A stretch of 6,769 nucleotides of DNA from Synergistaceae bacterium (GTDB lineage: Bacteria; Synergistota; Synergistia; Synergistales; Aminobacteriaceae): assembly GCA_009784305.1 (NCBI GenBank), contig WRBZ01000046.1, positions 1 through 6,769 on the forward strand. Direction: 5' to 3'. The translations under genes and the position numbers were made by a program. Numbering within the stretch: the stretch's first letter is position 1; the number at the start of each line of letters is the position of its first letter. Under the pieces are notes generated by a model, which saw nothing but the letters and a program-made list of their open reading frames with translations, ran no database searches and was not told the origin of the DNA. Shown piece by piece: positions 1 to 5,219 of the stretch.

Positions 1-248
1 CGTGGGAAGAAATAAAGGCATCATGGGGAGATTTGCAAAATATACCCATGCCCTCGTGGGAAGAGTTAAGGGAATCTTGGGTTTCGGAAACAGCAAACGA
101 TAGCAATAGTATTGCTTCAGATAAAGATATCTCTGACACGGATATCCCTCTTTCTAAGATGCCACCGTTGAGTGAGTCGAAGAATTCTTGGGGAAGCATC
201 GTTGATAGTAAGCCTGCGCTTTCGTGGGAAGAGATAAAGCAGTCCTGG
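1..248 (+). repeat. Three dispersed copies of a 27-base coding repeat (S-W-E-E-[IL]-[KR]-x-S-W)
   Basis: Copies lie at 1-26 (first base outside the window), 54-80 and 222-248, all in the same reading frame. Each encodes Ser-Trp-Glu-Glu, then Ile or Leu, Lys or Arg, one variable residue, then Ser-Trp. The first half is almost identical at DNA level (tcgtgggaaga in all three), while the second half varies mostly in synonymous or conservative ways. Spacing is irregular (28 bases between copies 1 and 2, 141 between 2 and 3), so this is a set of repeated motifs and not a tandem array. More copies may lie upstream of the window. Confidence 0.8.
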
Positions 249-266
249 ATAAATATGGGAAATTAA
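1..266 (+). CDS. C-terminal end of an unknown protein with repeated SWEE-type Trp motifs (5' end outside window)
   Basis: The reading frame is open from the left edge (first full codon at position 3) to a TAA at 264-266, giving 87 visible residues. A TTG at 33 is in frame, but the motif that defines the protein already occurs upstream of it, so the gene starts before the window. The visible part is hydrophilic and rich in Ser, Asp, Glu and Trp. It has no membrane segment or recognisable domain. Three copies of S-W-E-E-[IL]-[KR]-x-S-W are visible, the last six residues from the C-terminus; the middle and last are separated by a Ser/Asp-rich, probably disordered linker. Degenerate halves (A-S-W-G-D, N-S-W-G-S) also occur. 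This looks like a flexible tail with repeated short binding motifs, which is inference. I do not recognise the family. An intrinsic terminator lies 31 bases downstream, so it is the last gene of its own transcription unit. Confidence 0.75.
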   Translation, partial: WEEIKASWGDLQNIPMPSWEELRESWVSETANDSNSIASDKDISDTDIPLSKMPPLSESKNSWGSIVDSKPALSWEEIKQSWINMGN

Positions 267-297
267 AGGGTAATAGTTTATTTAACAAAGAAGTTTT

Positions 298-330
298 ATT
301 GAGGCGGGCACGTGCTCGCCTCAATTTTTT
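298..330 (+). terminator. Rho-independent terminator after the SWEE-repeat gene
   Basis: A long, nearly perfect inverted repeat has arms TTGAGGCGGGCAC (299-311) and GTGCTCGCCTCAA (312-324). The only imperfection is one G-U wobble, and A298 and T325 can extend the stem. It is followed directly by a run of six T (325-330). In practice the loop forms from the innermost bases around CACGTG. It sits 31 bases after the stop at 266 and upstream of the next gene, so it closes the upstream transcription unit and isolates the seven-gene block. Confidence 0.93.
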
Positions 331-352
331 GCGATTGATTCAGAAATGGAAT

Positions 353-386
353 TATAGGAAAATTGATGTATAATATAGGATATAAT
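353..386 (+). promoter_or_regulatory. Candidate promoter region of the pilus-like operon
   Basis: The AT-rich stretch between the terminator and the first gene has two perfect TATAAT hexamers (369-374 and 381-386). A further TATAGG lies at 353-358. The TATAAT at 369 would place the transcript start near 381, leaving a short leader that still contains the ribosome binding site at 390-395. No good -35 lies 16-18 bases before it. The alternative is TTGCGA (329-334) with TATAGG (353-358) at 18 bases, four of six matches in each box. TATAGGA occurs twice, at 353-359 and 374-380, exactly 21 bases apart. The presence of a promoter here is likely from context, but the exact boxes are uncertain. Confidence 0.45.
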
Positions 387-389
387 TCC

Positions 390-395
390 AAGGAG
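390..395 (+). promoter_or_regulatory. Ribosome binding site fixing the transglutaminase gene start
   Basis: AAGGAG lies six bases before the ATG at 402. It selects this start over the in-frame TTG at 363 and ATG at 366. Those would add 12-13 residues in front of an otherwise normal signal peptide, and one of the TATAAT hexamers would then fall inside the coding region. Confidence 0.8.
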
Positions 396-401
396 ATTGG
401 C

Positions 402-1292
402 ATGAAAGCAAAAATCAGAACAGCTTTTGTTTTATTGGTAATAATTGCCGGTGTGTTTTGGGGACACGTCCGCGAAGCTGCCGGTTTTGCCATACCCGTT
501 CCGAGCGCGCCGGGCACTGACGCCAAAAATAACAGTAAGTCTGTCATAGACTATTCAAACGCAAAAGACGGATATGTAATGGTCAAATTCGCACAAAAAA
601 CCAGCAAAGCGATTAGGGCTATTGTCAAAGGGCCAAGCGGAGATCCGTACACTTATGTTGTCAGCCCCGGTAACTTCGAGGTATTCCCGTTTTCCAAAGG
701 TAACGGGGAGTATACGATTGGCGTGTATGAGCAGACAACTGGAACGAAATATGCCACCGCTAATACAGCGACAGTCAGAGTGAGATTGACAAGCGAGTTC
801 GCACCGTTTCTCACCCCTAATCAGTACGTGAATTATAACAAGGATAACCTGACTGTCAAAAAAGCTGCAGAAATTGTTATGGGTTCCTCCGGCCTTATCG
901 GCATGATATCCGCAATTTATAACTTCATCATCAACCATATCTCATACGACGAAGTCCTGGCGAGGAACGTGCAGAGCGGCTACCTGCCAAATGTGGACGC
1001 GATACTGAGATCGGGAAAAGGAATATGCTTCGATTACTCTGTGGTAATGGCAGCGATGCTCCGCAGCCTTGGTATCCCCTGCAGCTTGGAGGTGGGGTAT
1101 TCCGGGCGCTCTTATCATGCGTGGATAAGTACTTTTTCCAAGGAAACAGGAACGGTCAATAATGTTATTCGCTTTGACGGCAAGAGTTGGACGCTTATGG
1201 ATCCCACATTCGCGTCATCCGGGAAGCAGAGCCCTGAAATTATGAAGTTTATTGGCGACGGGAGTAACTACAAAACAAAATTTAGATATTGA
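402..1292 (+). CDS. Secreted transglutaminase-like domain protein
   Basis: A 296-residue protein. It opens with a signal peptide: Lys/Arg-rich residues 1-6, a hydrophobic core at about 7-20 and a possible cleavage site near the Ala/Gly-rich stretch at 27-30, so it is exported or membrane-tethered. Residues about 45-130 look like an all-beta, Ig-like module. Residues about 150-290 form a transglutaminase-like (papain-fold) domain. The triad is visible: Cys209 in G-K-G-I-C-F-D-Y, His239 in S-Y-H-A-W and Asp267 in L-M-D-P-T-F. The C-terminus (I-G-D-G-S-N-Y) is typical of clostridial secreted members as I remember them, so the gene appears complete. Bacterial proteins of this fold can be proteases, amidases or cross-linkers, and the substrate here is unknown. 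It is the first gene of the block and ends 21 bases before the GspF-like gene, so co-transcription is likely. A link to the filament (substrate, subunit processing or cross-linking) is inference. Confidence 0.9.
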   Translation: MKAKIRTAFVLLVIIAGVFWGHVREAAGFAIPVPSAPGTDAKNNSKSVIDYSNAKDGYVMVKFAQKTSKAIRAIVKGPSGDPYTYVVSPGNFEVFPFSKGNGEYTIGVYEQTTGTKYATANTATVRVRLTSEFAPFLTPNQYVNYNKDNLTVKKAAEIVMGSSGLIGMISAIYNFIINHISYDEVLARNVQSGYLPNVDAILRSGKGICFDYSVVMAAMLRSLGIPCSLEVGYSGRSYHAWISTFSKETGTVNNVIRFDGKSWTLMDPTFASSGKQSPEIMKFIGDGSNYKTKFRY

Positions 1293-1298
1293 TTCTTG

Positions 1299-1305
1299 AA
1301 AGAGG
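1299..1305 (+). promoter_or_regulatory. Ribosome binding site deciding a GTG start for the GspF-like gene
   Basis: AAAGAGG lies eight bases before the GTG at 1314. The alternative TTG at 1296 has no purine-rich site in front of it and lies only three bases after the preceding stop codon. The TTG at 1311 would leave five bases of spacing and cannot be fully excluded. Confidence 0.65.
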
Positions 1306-1313
1306 TTGGTTTG

Positions 1314-2357
1314 GTGAGAAAAGAATTGACCAATACATTTTTATCCATGTTTTGTATGGAGATGCATATGCTTTTACAGGCTGGCATCGCGCTTGACGAG
1401 GGCGTACTGATGCTTCAGGATGACGAGCCGGAAAAAGAAGGGAAAGCCGTGCTGCAATGTTTGCTCGACGAATTGGACAAGGGTGAATCTCTTTCGTCGG
1501 CTTTGAGAAAGGCTGCTTTTTTCCCGCGCTATATGGTCAGCATGATCGAAACCGGTGAAAAAACGGGCCGTCTTGCGGAGACGCTAAGAGCGCTCTCCGA
1601 ATACTACGACAGAGAGGAGCGTCAGTCCATAGCCGTTAAGAACGCCGTACTCTATCCGGCGATACTGTTGGTTATGATGGTGGCTGTTGTGTTGATCCTG
1701 ATCATTTATGTCTTGCCGGTATTTAACGATGTATTCGGCAGGCTTGGCAGCCGCATGTCGCCTTTAGCTACCAACCTTATGCAGTTCGGCGGGTGGCTTG
1801 GCAATGTTTCCGCGATTATCGCGGCGGTGGGCGGCGCAATTTTTATCGCCGTCATGGCAATGTGGATAATGCCGGGTTTACGTGAAAGCGTGGTAAAAGC
1901 GTTCAAAAACAGATTTGGAAGCCGCGGTATATTCGGCTCGACGGCAAACGCGCATTTTGTAGCCGCTATGACGCTTTCCGTAGCAAGTGGGCTTGATGCG
2001 GAAGAAGCGATGAAAATGGCAGCCTCGGTCAGCGGCGGTACGAAAGCTGTTGATGAAAAGAACGCCCTGTGCGTCGATATGCTCCGCTCCGGTAAAACTC
2101 TTCACGAGGCAATGCGCGACGCCGGGATACTCTCCGCGCGCGACGGCAGGATGTTGGCGCTGGGCGTCCGCAGCGGTATGGCGGACATGGCGATGACGGA
2201 AATAGCTCGCCGAAAAGAGCGCGACGTGCAGGATGATATGGATCGGCTTATTGGCCGTATCGAACCTGCGCTGGTGATAACAACATCAATTATCGTAGGA
2301 GTCATATTGCTTTCGGTAATGCTACCCCTGATGGGAATTATGGCTTCAATAGAATGA
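1314..2357 (+). CDS. GspF/PilC-type inner-membrane platform protein (T2SSF family)
   Basis: A 347-residue polytopic membrane protein with the two-copy T2SSF architecture of type II secretion and type IV pilus platform proteins. The first cytoplasmic helical domain covers about residues 8-110 and contains the family hallmark M-I-E-T-G-E-K-T-G-R-L (77-87). Two membrane segments follow (about 112-134 and 165-186). The second cytoplasmic domain (about 210-312) repeats the hallmark in weaker form as L-A-L-G-V-R-S-G. The last membrane segment is at about 319-341. The length is slightly below the usual ~400 because the N-terminal leader region before the first domain is short. In known systems this protein sits at the membrane base and couples the cytoplasmic ATPase to pilin assembly. 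Here the only ATPase in the block is the PilT-class one at the far end. The GTG start is chosen from the AAAGAGG at 1299. Confidence 0.93.
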   Translation: MRKELTNTFLSMFCMEMHMLLQAGIALDEGVLMLQDDEPEKEGKAVLQCLLDELDKGESLSSALRKAAFFPRYMVSMIETGEKTGRLAETLRALSEYYDREERQSIAVKNAVLYPAILLVMMVAVVLILIIYVLPVFNDVFGRLGSRMSPLATNLMQFGGWLGNVSAIIAAVGGAIFIAVMAMWIMPGLRESVVKAFKNRFGSRGIFGSTANAHFVAAMTLSVASGLDAEEAMKMAASVSGGTKAVDEKNALCVDMLRSGKTLHEAMRDAGILSARDGRMLALGVRSGMADMAMTEIARRKERDVQDDMDRLIGRIEPALVITTSIIVGVILLSVMLPLMGIMASIE

Positions 2358-2400
2358 CAGGGCTGATGATAAAGCATCGGTTGCGCGCAGGATAACAACT

Positions 2401-2745
2401 ATGAAAAGAGACGTTTTCAAAAAGAGCGCGCTCGATGCCATTAGGGACAGTTTAATACCGGTTATTTTCACGATTGCCGTAATTGTGATGATTGTTGTTG
2501 GATTGCGAAAAACCGAAATTTCAAGCCGGGCAGAGGGGCTTCGGCTCCTGGAGGAGAGCGTCATGCGCGCCGCCGTTCAATGCTATGCGGTGGAGGGACG
2601 TTATCCCGACAGTATAGAGTATATCGAAAAGCATTACGGGATATTTATAGACAGGGAAAGCTATATTGTGCATTATCAAGTATTCGCTTCGAACCTCCTG
2701 CCCGATATAACGGTGATGGAGCTGAACCTGGAGGGGCGGAGATGA
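2401..2745 (+). CDS. Small single-pass membrane protein, pseudopilin-like
   Basis: A 114-residue protein with a short basic N-terminus, one membrane helix (about residues 18-36) and an alpha/beta tail. After the helix comes a long amphipathic segment leading into C-Y-A-V-E-G-R-Y-P-D-S (61-71) and an E-x-x-Y-G stretch. This resembles the way major pseudopilins (GspG, ComGC) continue from the N-terminal helix into a Y-x-x-x-x-G-x-Y-P motif. No prepilin cleavage motif (G-F-x-x-x-E) is visible, so it may keep its N-terminal anchor. An AGGA at 2389-2392 gives an acceptable ribosome site eight bases before the ATG. The 43-base gap before it is the largest in the block and holds no visible promoter or terminator. 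Its stop overlaps the next start by four bases (ATGA), suggesting coupled translation. It is most likely a minor or major filament subunit; the fold assignment is from motif resemblance only. Confidence 0.8.
   Translation: MKRDVFKKSALDAIRDSLIPVIFTIAVIVMIVVGLRKTEISSRAEGLRLLEESVMRAAVQCYAVEGRYPDSIEYIEKHYGIFIDRESYIVHYQVFASNLLPDITVMELNLEGRR
2730..2734 (+). promoter_or_regulatory. Ribosome binding site inside the preceding gene, fixing the start at 2742
   Basis: GGAGG lies seven bases before the ATG at 2742, inside the last codons of the upstream gene. That ATG overlaps the upstream stop as ATGA. This start gives a protein with a normal N-terminal membrane helix. An upstream in-frame start near 2580 would instead add over 50 residues translated out of frame across the pseudopilin gene. 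Confidence 0.85.
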
Positions 2746-3248
2746 AAGCACTTTACGGCAAAAACCCCAGCGCTGCTAAAATCGACAATGCCGCCGCATT
2801 GGTGATATTCTGCATTTTTACGGTGTTGGTGCTTGCGGTATTGGCGCTTGGAGTTAGCGCGTACAAAAATATGACGGATATATCACTGGAGATTTATGAC
2901 GAGCGCGTCTGCCTTTCTTATATGTGGACAAAAGTAAAAAACGGGGATGATGCCGGGAAGGTTTACATGGTGGGCTTTCACGGACTGCCAGCCCTCTGTA
3001 TTGAAGAAGTATACGAAGATATCAAATATATCACGTTGATTTATCATTATGATGGATGGGTTTATGAGTTATTTTTTGAGGATGGGCTCGAATTCTATCC
3101 CGAGGAAGGCGTGCCTGTCATTAGAAACAAATCGTTGTCGTTTGAACGGTTTGAGGACGGGTTGATAAAGGTATCAGTCGGCTCAGAAAGCGTTTTCATC
3201 TCGCCGCGCGGAAAGACGGGTATTGCGTTTGCGGGAGGAGGGCTGTAA
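2742..3248 (+). CDS. Single-pass membrane protein, pilin-cluster protein (possibly DUF4860-like)
   Basis: A 168-residue protein with a short N-terminal region (K-I-D-N-A-A-A-L), one strong membrane helix (about residues 18-40) and a C-terminal domain of about 125 residues. That domain is rich in alternating hydrophobic and aromatic residues, consistent with beta strands. The layout (N-in helix, then a beta-rich outer domain) fits a minor pseudopilin of the GspH/GspI kind, although no prepilin peptidase motif is visible. From memory it resembles DUF4860, a family of small clostridial membrane proteins found in pilus-like clusters; this could not be verified here. It is translationally coupled to the gene before it by an ATGA overlap, and its stop lies one base before the next GTG start. 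Function is unknown beyond the context. Confidence 0.82.
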   Translation: MKALYGKNPSAAKIDNAAALVIFCIFTVLVLAVLALGVSAYKNMTDISLEIYDERVCLSYMWTKVKNGDDAGKVYMVGFHGLPALCIEEVYEDIKYITLIYHYDGWVYELFFEDGLEFYPEEGVPVIRNKSLSFERFEDGLIKVSVGSESVFISPRGKTGIAFAGGGL

Positions 3249-3249
3249 A

Positions 3250-3702
3250 GTGAACTGGCGATCGAGGTCTTCGCTCTTTCTGATGGAGCAGTTGATAGTA
3301 GTAACGATATTTGCTATTTGCGCTTCCATCTGCGTCAATATCTTTATAGGCTCTTACTTTATGGCAAATGATACGCGGGATATGAACCGCGCGCTTATCT
3401 TTGCGAGAAATGGCGCGGAATGTTACAAAGCTTATGGGGATTTGGAAAAAACTGCGGCTGTTTTGGGCGGGGAGTACAATCTGGAAGGCGACTCCGCTGT
3501 CGTGTATTACGATGCGGGAGGGCTGGTTTGCGGTAAAAAGGAAGCCGTATATGCACTGCACATTAAGAAAATCCTTGGAAACGCGGCGGATGAGAACTTT
3601 GAGTTTCCGTTGTTGTGTAAAATATCCGTGGATAAGATGATGGGGAAAGAAATAATCGGTTTCACGGCAGCCGCGAGGCGGAGGGCGGGTTTTAATGAAT
3701 AA
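3250..3702 (+). CDS. Type IV pilin-like protein with a non-canonical prepilin site
   Basis: A 150-residue protein starting with GTG at 3250, eight bases after an AGGAGG (3236-3241). The N-terminus reads like a prepilin. A short basic leader (W-R-S-R-S-S) is followed by L-F-L-M-E-Q-L-I-V-V and a hydrophobic helix to about residue 37. If Glu13 is the conserved Glu at +5, cleavage would fall after Ser8, where most prepilins have Gly. The hydrophobic segment leads into a helix (about 38-65, R-D-M-N-R-A) and a mixed alpha/beta tail. From memory, related clostridial clusters carry a protein with a similar S-L-F-L-x-E start, so the Ser may be conserved and not a defect. Whether it is cleaved is open. 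It is part of the four-gene run of small membrane proteins, and its end overlaps the next gene by eight bases. Confidence 0.82.
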   Translation: MNWRSRSSLFLMEQLIVVTIFAICASICVNIFIGSYFMANDTRDMNRALIFARNGAECYKAYGDLEKTAAVLGGEYNLEGDSAVVYYDAGGLVCGKKEAVYALHIKKILGNAADENFEFPLLCKISVDKMMGKEIIGFTAAARRRAGFNE

Positions 3703-4123
3703 GAGCGGGATTGGCTTAGGCAGCGCATCGGTGGTGCTCGTGTTCACAACACTGTGCCTTACGATTTTTGCCCTTATTTCATATACAGCCGCCGGAAACA
3801 GCAAGGCTCTGACAGACGTAGAGGCAAGGATGGTAATAAACTATTACGAAGCGGATACATTGGCTGAATGTATCCTCGCGGAGCTTATCACGGCGGATAC
3901 AATTCCGGATACTTCCACCATCAGAGGTACGGAGGTTAAAACACAATGGGATGGAGAGCTTGCGGCGGGAACAGCGGAGTTTTCCTGTATTGTGTCCGGG
4001 AGCAGGGAGCTTTATGTTAAAGTGGCATTTAATAAGGATTCATACGATATACTGAGCTGGAGAATGAGAGATACCGGAACGTGGTTGCCGAATGACAATT
4101 TACAGGTATGGCCGGGCAAATGA
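3695..4123 (+). CDS. Small membrane protein of the pilin cluster, possibly GspK/PilX-like
   Basis: A 142-residue protein starting with ATG at 3695, inside the end of the preceding gene (eight-base overlap), with GGAGGG at 3680-3685 nine bases upstream. The N-terminus is M-N-K-S-G-I-G-L-G-S-A-S, then a membrane helix (about residues 11-32), then a long helix containing I-N-Y-Y-E-A-D-T-L-A-E (48-58). The Y-Y-x-A-D after an N-terminal helix recalls minor pilins of the PilX/GspK type, which often carry similar residues at that place. This is resemblance, not proof. The remaining ~80 residues look like a small beta-rich domain and include aromatic residues near the C-terminus. No conventional prepilin motif is present, although G-L-G-S lies just before the helix. 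The stop is 13 bases before the ATPase start. Confidence 0.78.
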   Translation: MNKSGIGLGSASVVLVFTTLCLTIFALISYTAAGNSKALTDVEARMVINYYEADTLAECILAELITADTIPDTSTIRGTEVKTQWDGELAAGTAEFSCIVSGSRELYVKVAFNKDSYDILSWRMRDTGTWLPNDNLQVWPGK

Positions 4124-4128
4124 GAGGG
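4122..4128 (+). promoter_or_regulatory. Ribosome binding site fixing the PilT-like ATPase start
   Basis: GAGAGGG overlaps the stop codon of the preceding gene and ends eight bases before the ATG at 4137. It supports M-G-I-L-D-W as the N-terminus. In-frame upstream starts (ATA/TTG/GTG codons from 4092 on) would run through the end of the preceding gene and lack such a site. A TTG directly before the ATG (4134) is the only close rival. Confidence 0.75.
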
Positions 4129-4136
4129 TGGCATTG

Positions 4137-5207
4137 ATGGGGATACTGGATTGGTTAAAACTTGCTGTGGAGAAAAGAGTTTCCGACTTATTTATCGGAG
4201 CGGGGCATAAAATTTTATTTAAAATTGACGGGGTAATTTTACCGCAGACAGAAAACATCACTACCCCGGAAGAGTCGGAGAGAATGATAAGGGATTTATA
4301 CGGAATGGCGAAAAGGAACATTGACGACTTTATTAAGAACGGCGATGACGATTTTCCTGTGTCCGTTCCGGGACTTGCCCGTTTCAGGATATGCACTTAC
4401 AGACAGCGCAGCACAATGTCGGTAAACATTAGGGTGGTGCTTTTTGAACTCCCTGACTACAAGGAATTGAATATCCCCGACGAGGTCATGGATATTGCCA
4501 ACAAAAAAAACGGATTAGTGCTGATAACAGGATCGGCTAACAGCGGAAAAACTACAACGCTCGCCTGTATCGTAAACGCCATCAACAGAAAACGTAATTG
4601 TCATATCATCACCTTGGAGGATCCGATCGAATATCTTCACAGAGATGATGTAAGCGTCATAAGCCAGCGTGAAATCATAACGGATACCGAATCGTACTTG
4701 ACGGCGCTGCGCTCATCACTGCGCCAGTCTCCGGATATCATCCTGCTTGGAGAAATGCGCGACTATGAAACAATCAAAACGGCGATGACCGCCGCCGAAA
4801 CGGGGCACCTTATTATCTCTACGCTTCACACGGTCGGTGCGGTCAATACGTTGGACCGCATAATCGACGTATTCCCGCCGGGTCAGCAGCAGCAGATACG
4901 GGTACAGTTATCAATGGTGTTTCAAACTACAGTCACTCAGATGTTAGTGCCCCATATATCAGGCGGGCAGATACCGGCTTTTGAGATTATGCACTGCAAC
5001 AGCGGAATACGCAATCTTATCCGCGAATCCAAAACGCACCAGATAGACAGCGTCATCCGGTCCTCGGTGAACGAGGGAATGATCAGTATGGACATGTACC
5101 TCCTGAAACTTTTCAACAGCGGTAAAATTACGGAAAGAACGGCGATTGGATATGCCACAGACGCCGATCAGATGGAAAGGCGTATTAAAGCTGCTGCACC
5201 GGTATAA
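4137..5207 (+). CDS. pilT: PilT-class secretion/pilus ATPase (GspE/PulE superfamily)
   Basis: A 356-residue cytoplasmic ATPase, the usual PilT length. The N-terminal PAS-like domain covers about residues 1-100. The catalytic RecA-like domain contains Walker A G-S-A-N-S-G-K-T (132-139), the Asp box T-L-E-D-P-I-E-Y (159-166), Walker B P-D-I-I-L-L-G-E-M-R-D (199-209) with Glu206 as expected catalytic base, and the His box E-T-G-H-L-I-I-S-T-L-H-T (221-232). The C-terminal G-I-R-N-L-I-R-E (290-297) matches the A-I-R-N-L-I-R-E motif that marks PilT-type retraction ATPases among their relatives. There is no tetracysteine zinc region of the PilB/GspE type. Walker A is unusual: PilT normally has G-P-T-G-S-G-K-[ST]. 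It is the last gene of the block and the only ATPase in it, so it may power assembly as well as, or instead of, retraction (inference). Its stop lies 12 bases from the end of the convergent CapA-type gene. Confidence 0.93.
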   Translation: MGILDWLKLAVEKRVSDLFIGAGHKILFKIDGVILPQTENITTPEESERMIRDLYGMAKRNIDDFIKNGDDDFPVSVPGLARFRICTYRQRSTMSVNIRVVLFELPDYKELNIPDEVMDIANKKNGLVLITGSANSGKTTTLACIVNAINRKRNCHIITLEDPIEYLHRDDVSVISQREIITDTESYLTALRSSLRQSPDIILLGEMRDYETIKTAMTAAETGHLIISTLHTVGAVNTLDRIIDVFPPGQQQQIRVQLSMVFQTTVTQMLVPHISGGQIPAFEIMHCNSGIRNLIRESKTHQIDSVIRSSVNEGMISMDMYLLKLFNSGKITERTAIGYATDADQMERRIKAAAPV

Positions 5208-5219
5208 GTTATAGCTGAT

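Noticed and set aside
1..248. SWEE-type repeats as a CRISPR array or WW domains
   Set aside because: The copies are in a reading frame, unevenly spaced and too few for CRISPR. The Trp-to-Trp spacing of seven residues does not fit the ~20-residue spacing of WW domains.
33..266. A complete 77-residue gene starting with TTG at 33
   Set aside because: The frame is open to the left edge and the first copy of the SWEE-type motif lies upstream of the TTG, so this is the tail of a longer gene.
555..938. A 127-residue reverse open frame inside the transglutaminase gene
   Set aside because: It is fully antisense to a well-supported gene, has Cys/His-rich random-looking sequence and has no family resemblance.
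2580..3248. A longer form of the 168-residue membrane protein starting near 2580
   Set aside because: It would overlap most of the pseudopilin-like gene out of frame and bury the membrane helix. The ATG at 2742 has GGAGG at the right distance and an ATGA overlap.
3196..3804. A 202-residue open frame on the reverse strand
   Set aside because: It lies antisense to three overlapping forward genes that each have a ribosome site and membrane helix. Its translation is low-complexity, basic and without a recognisable fold, so it is a shadow frame.
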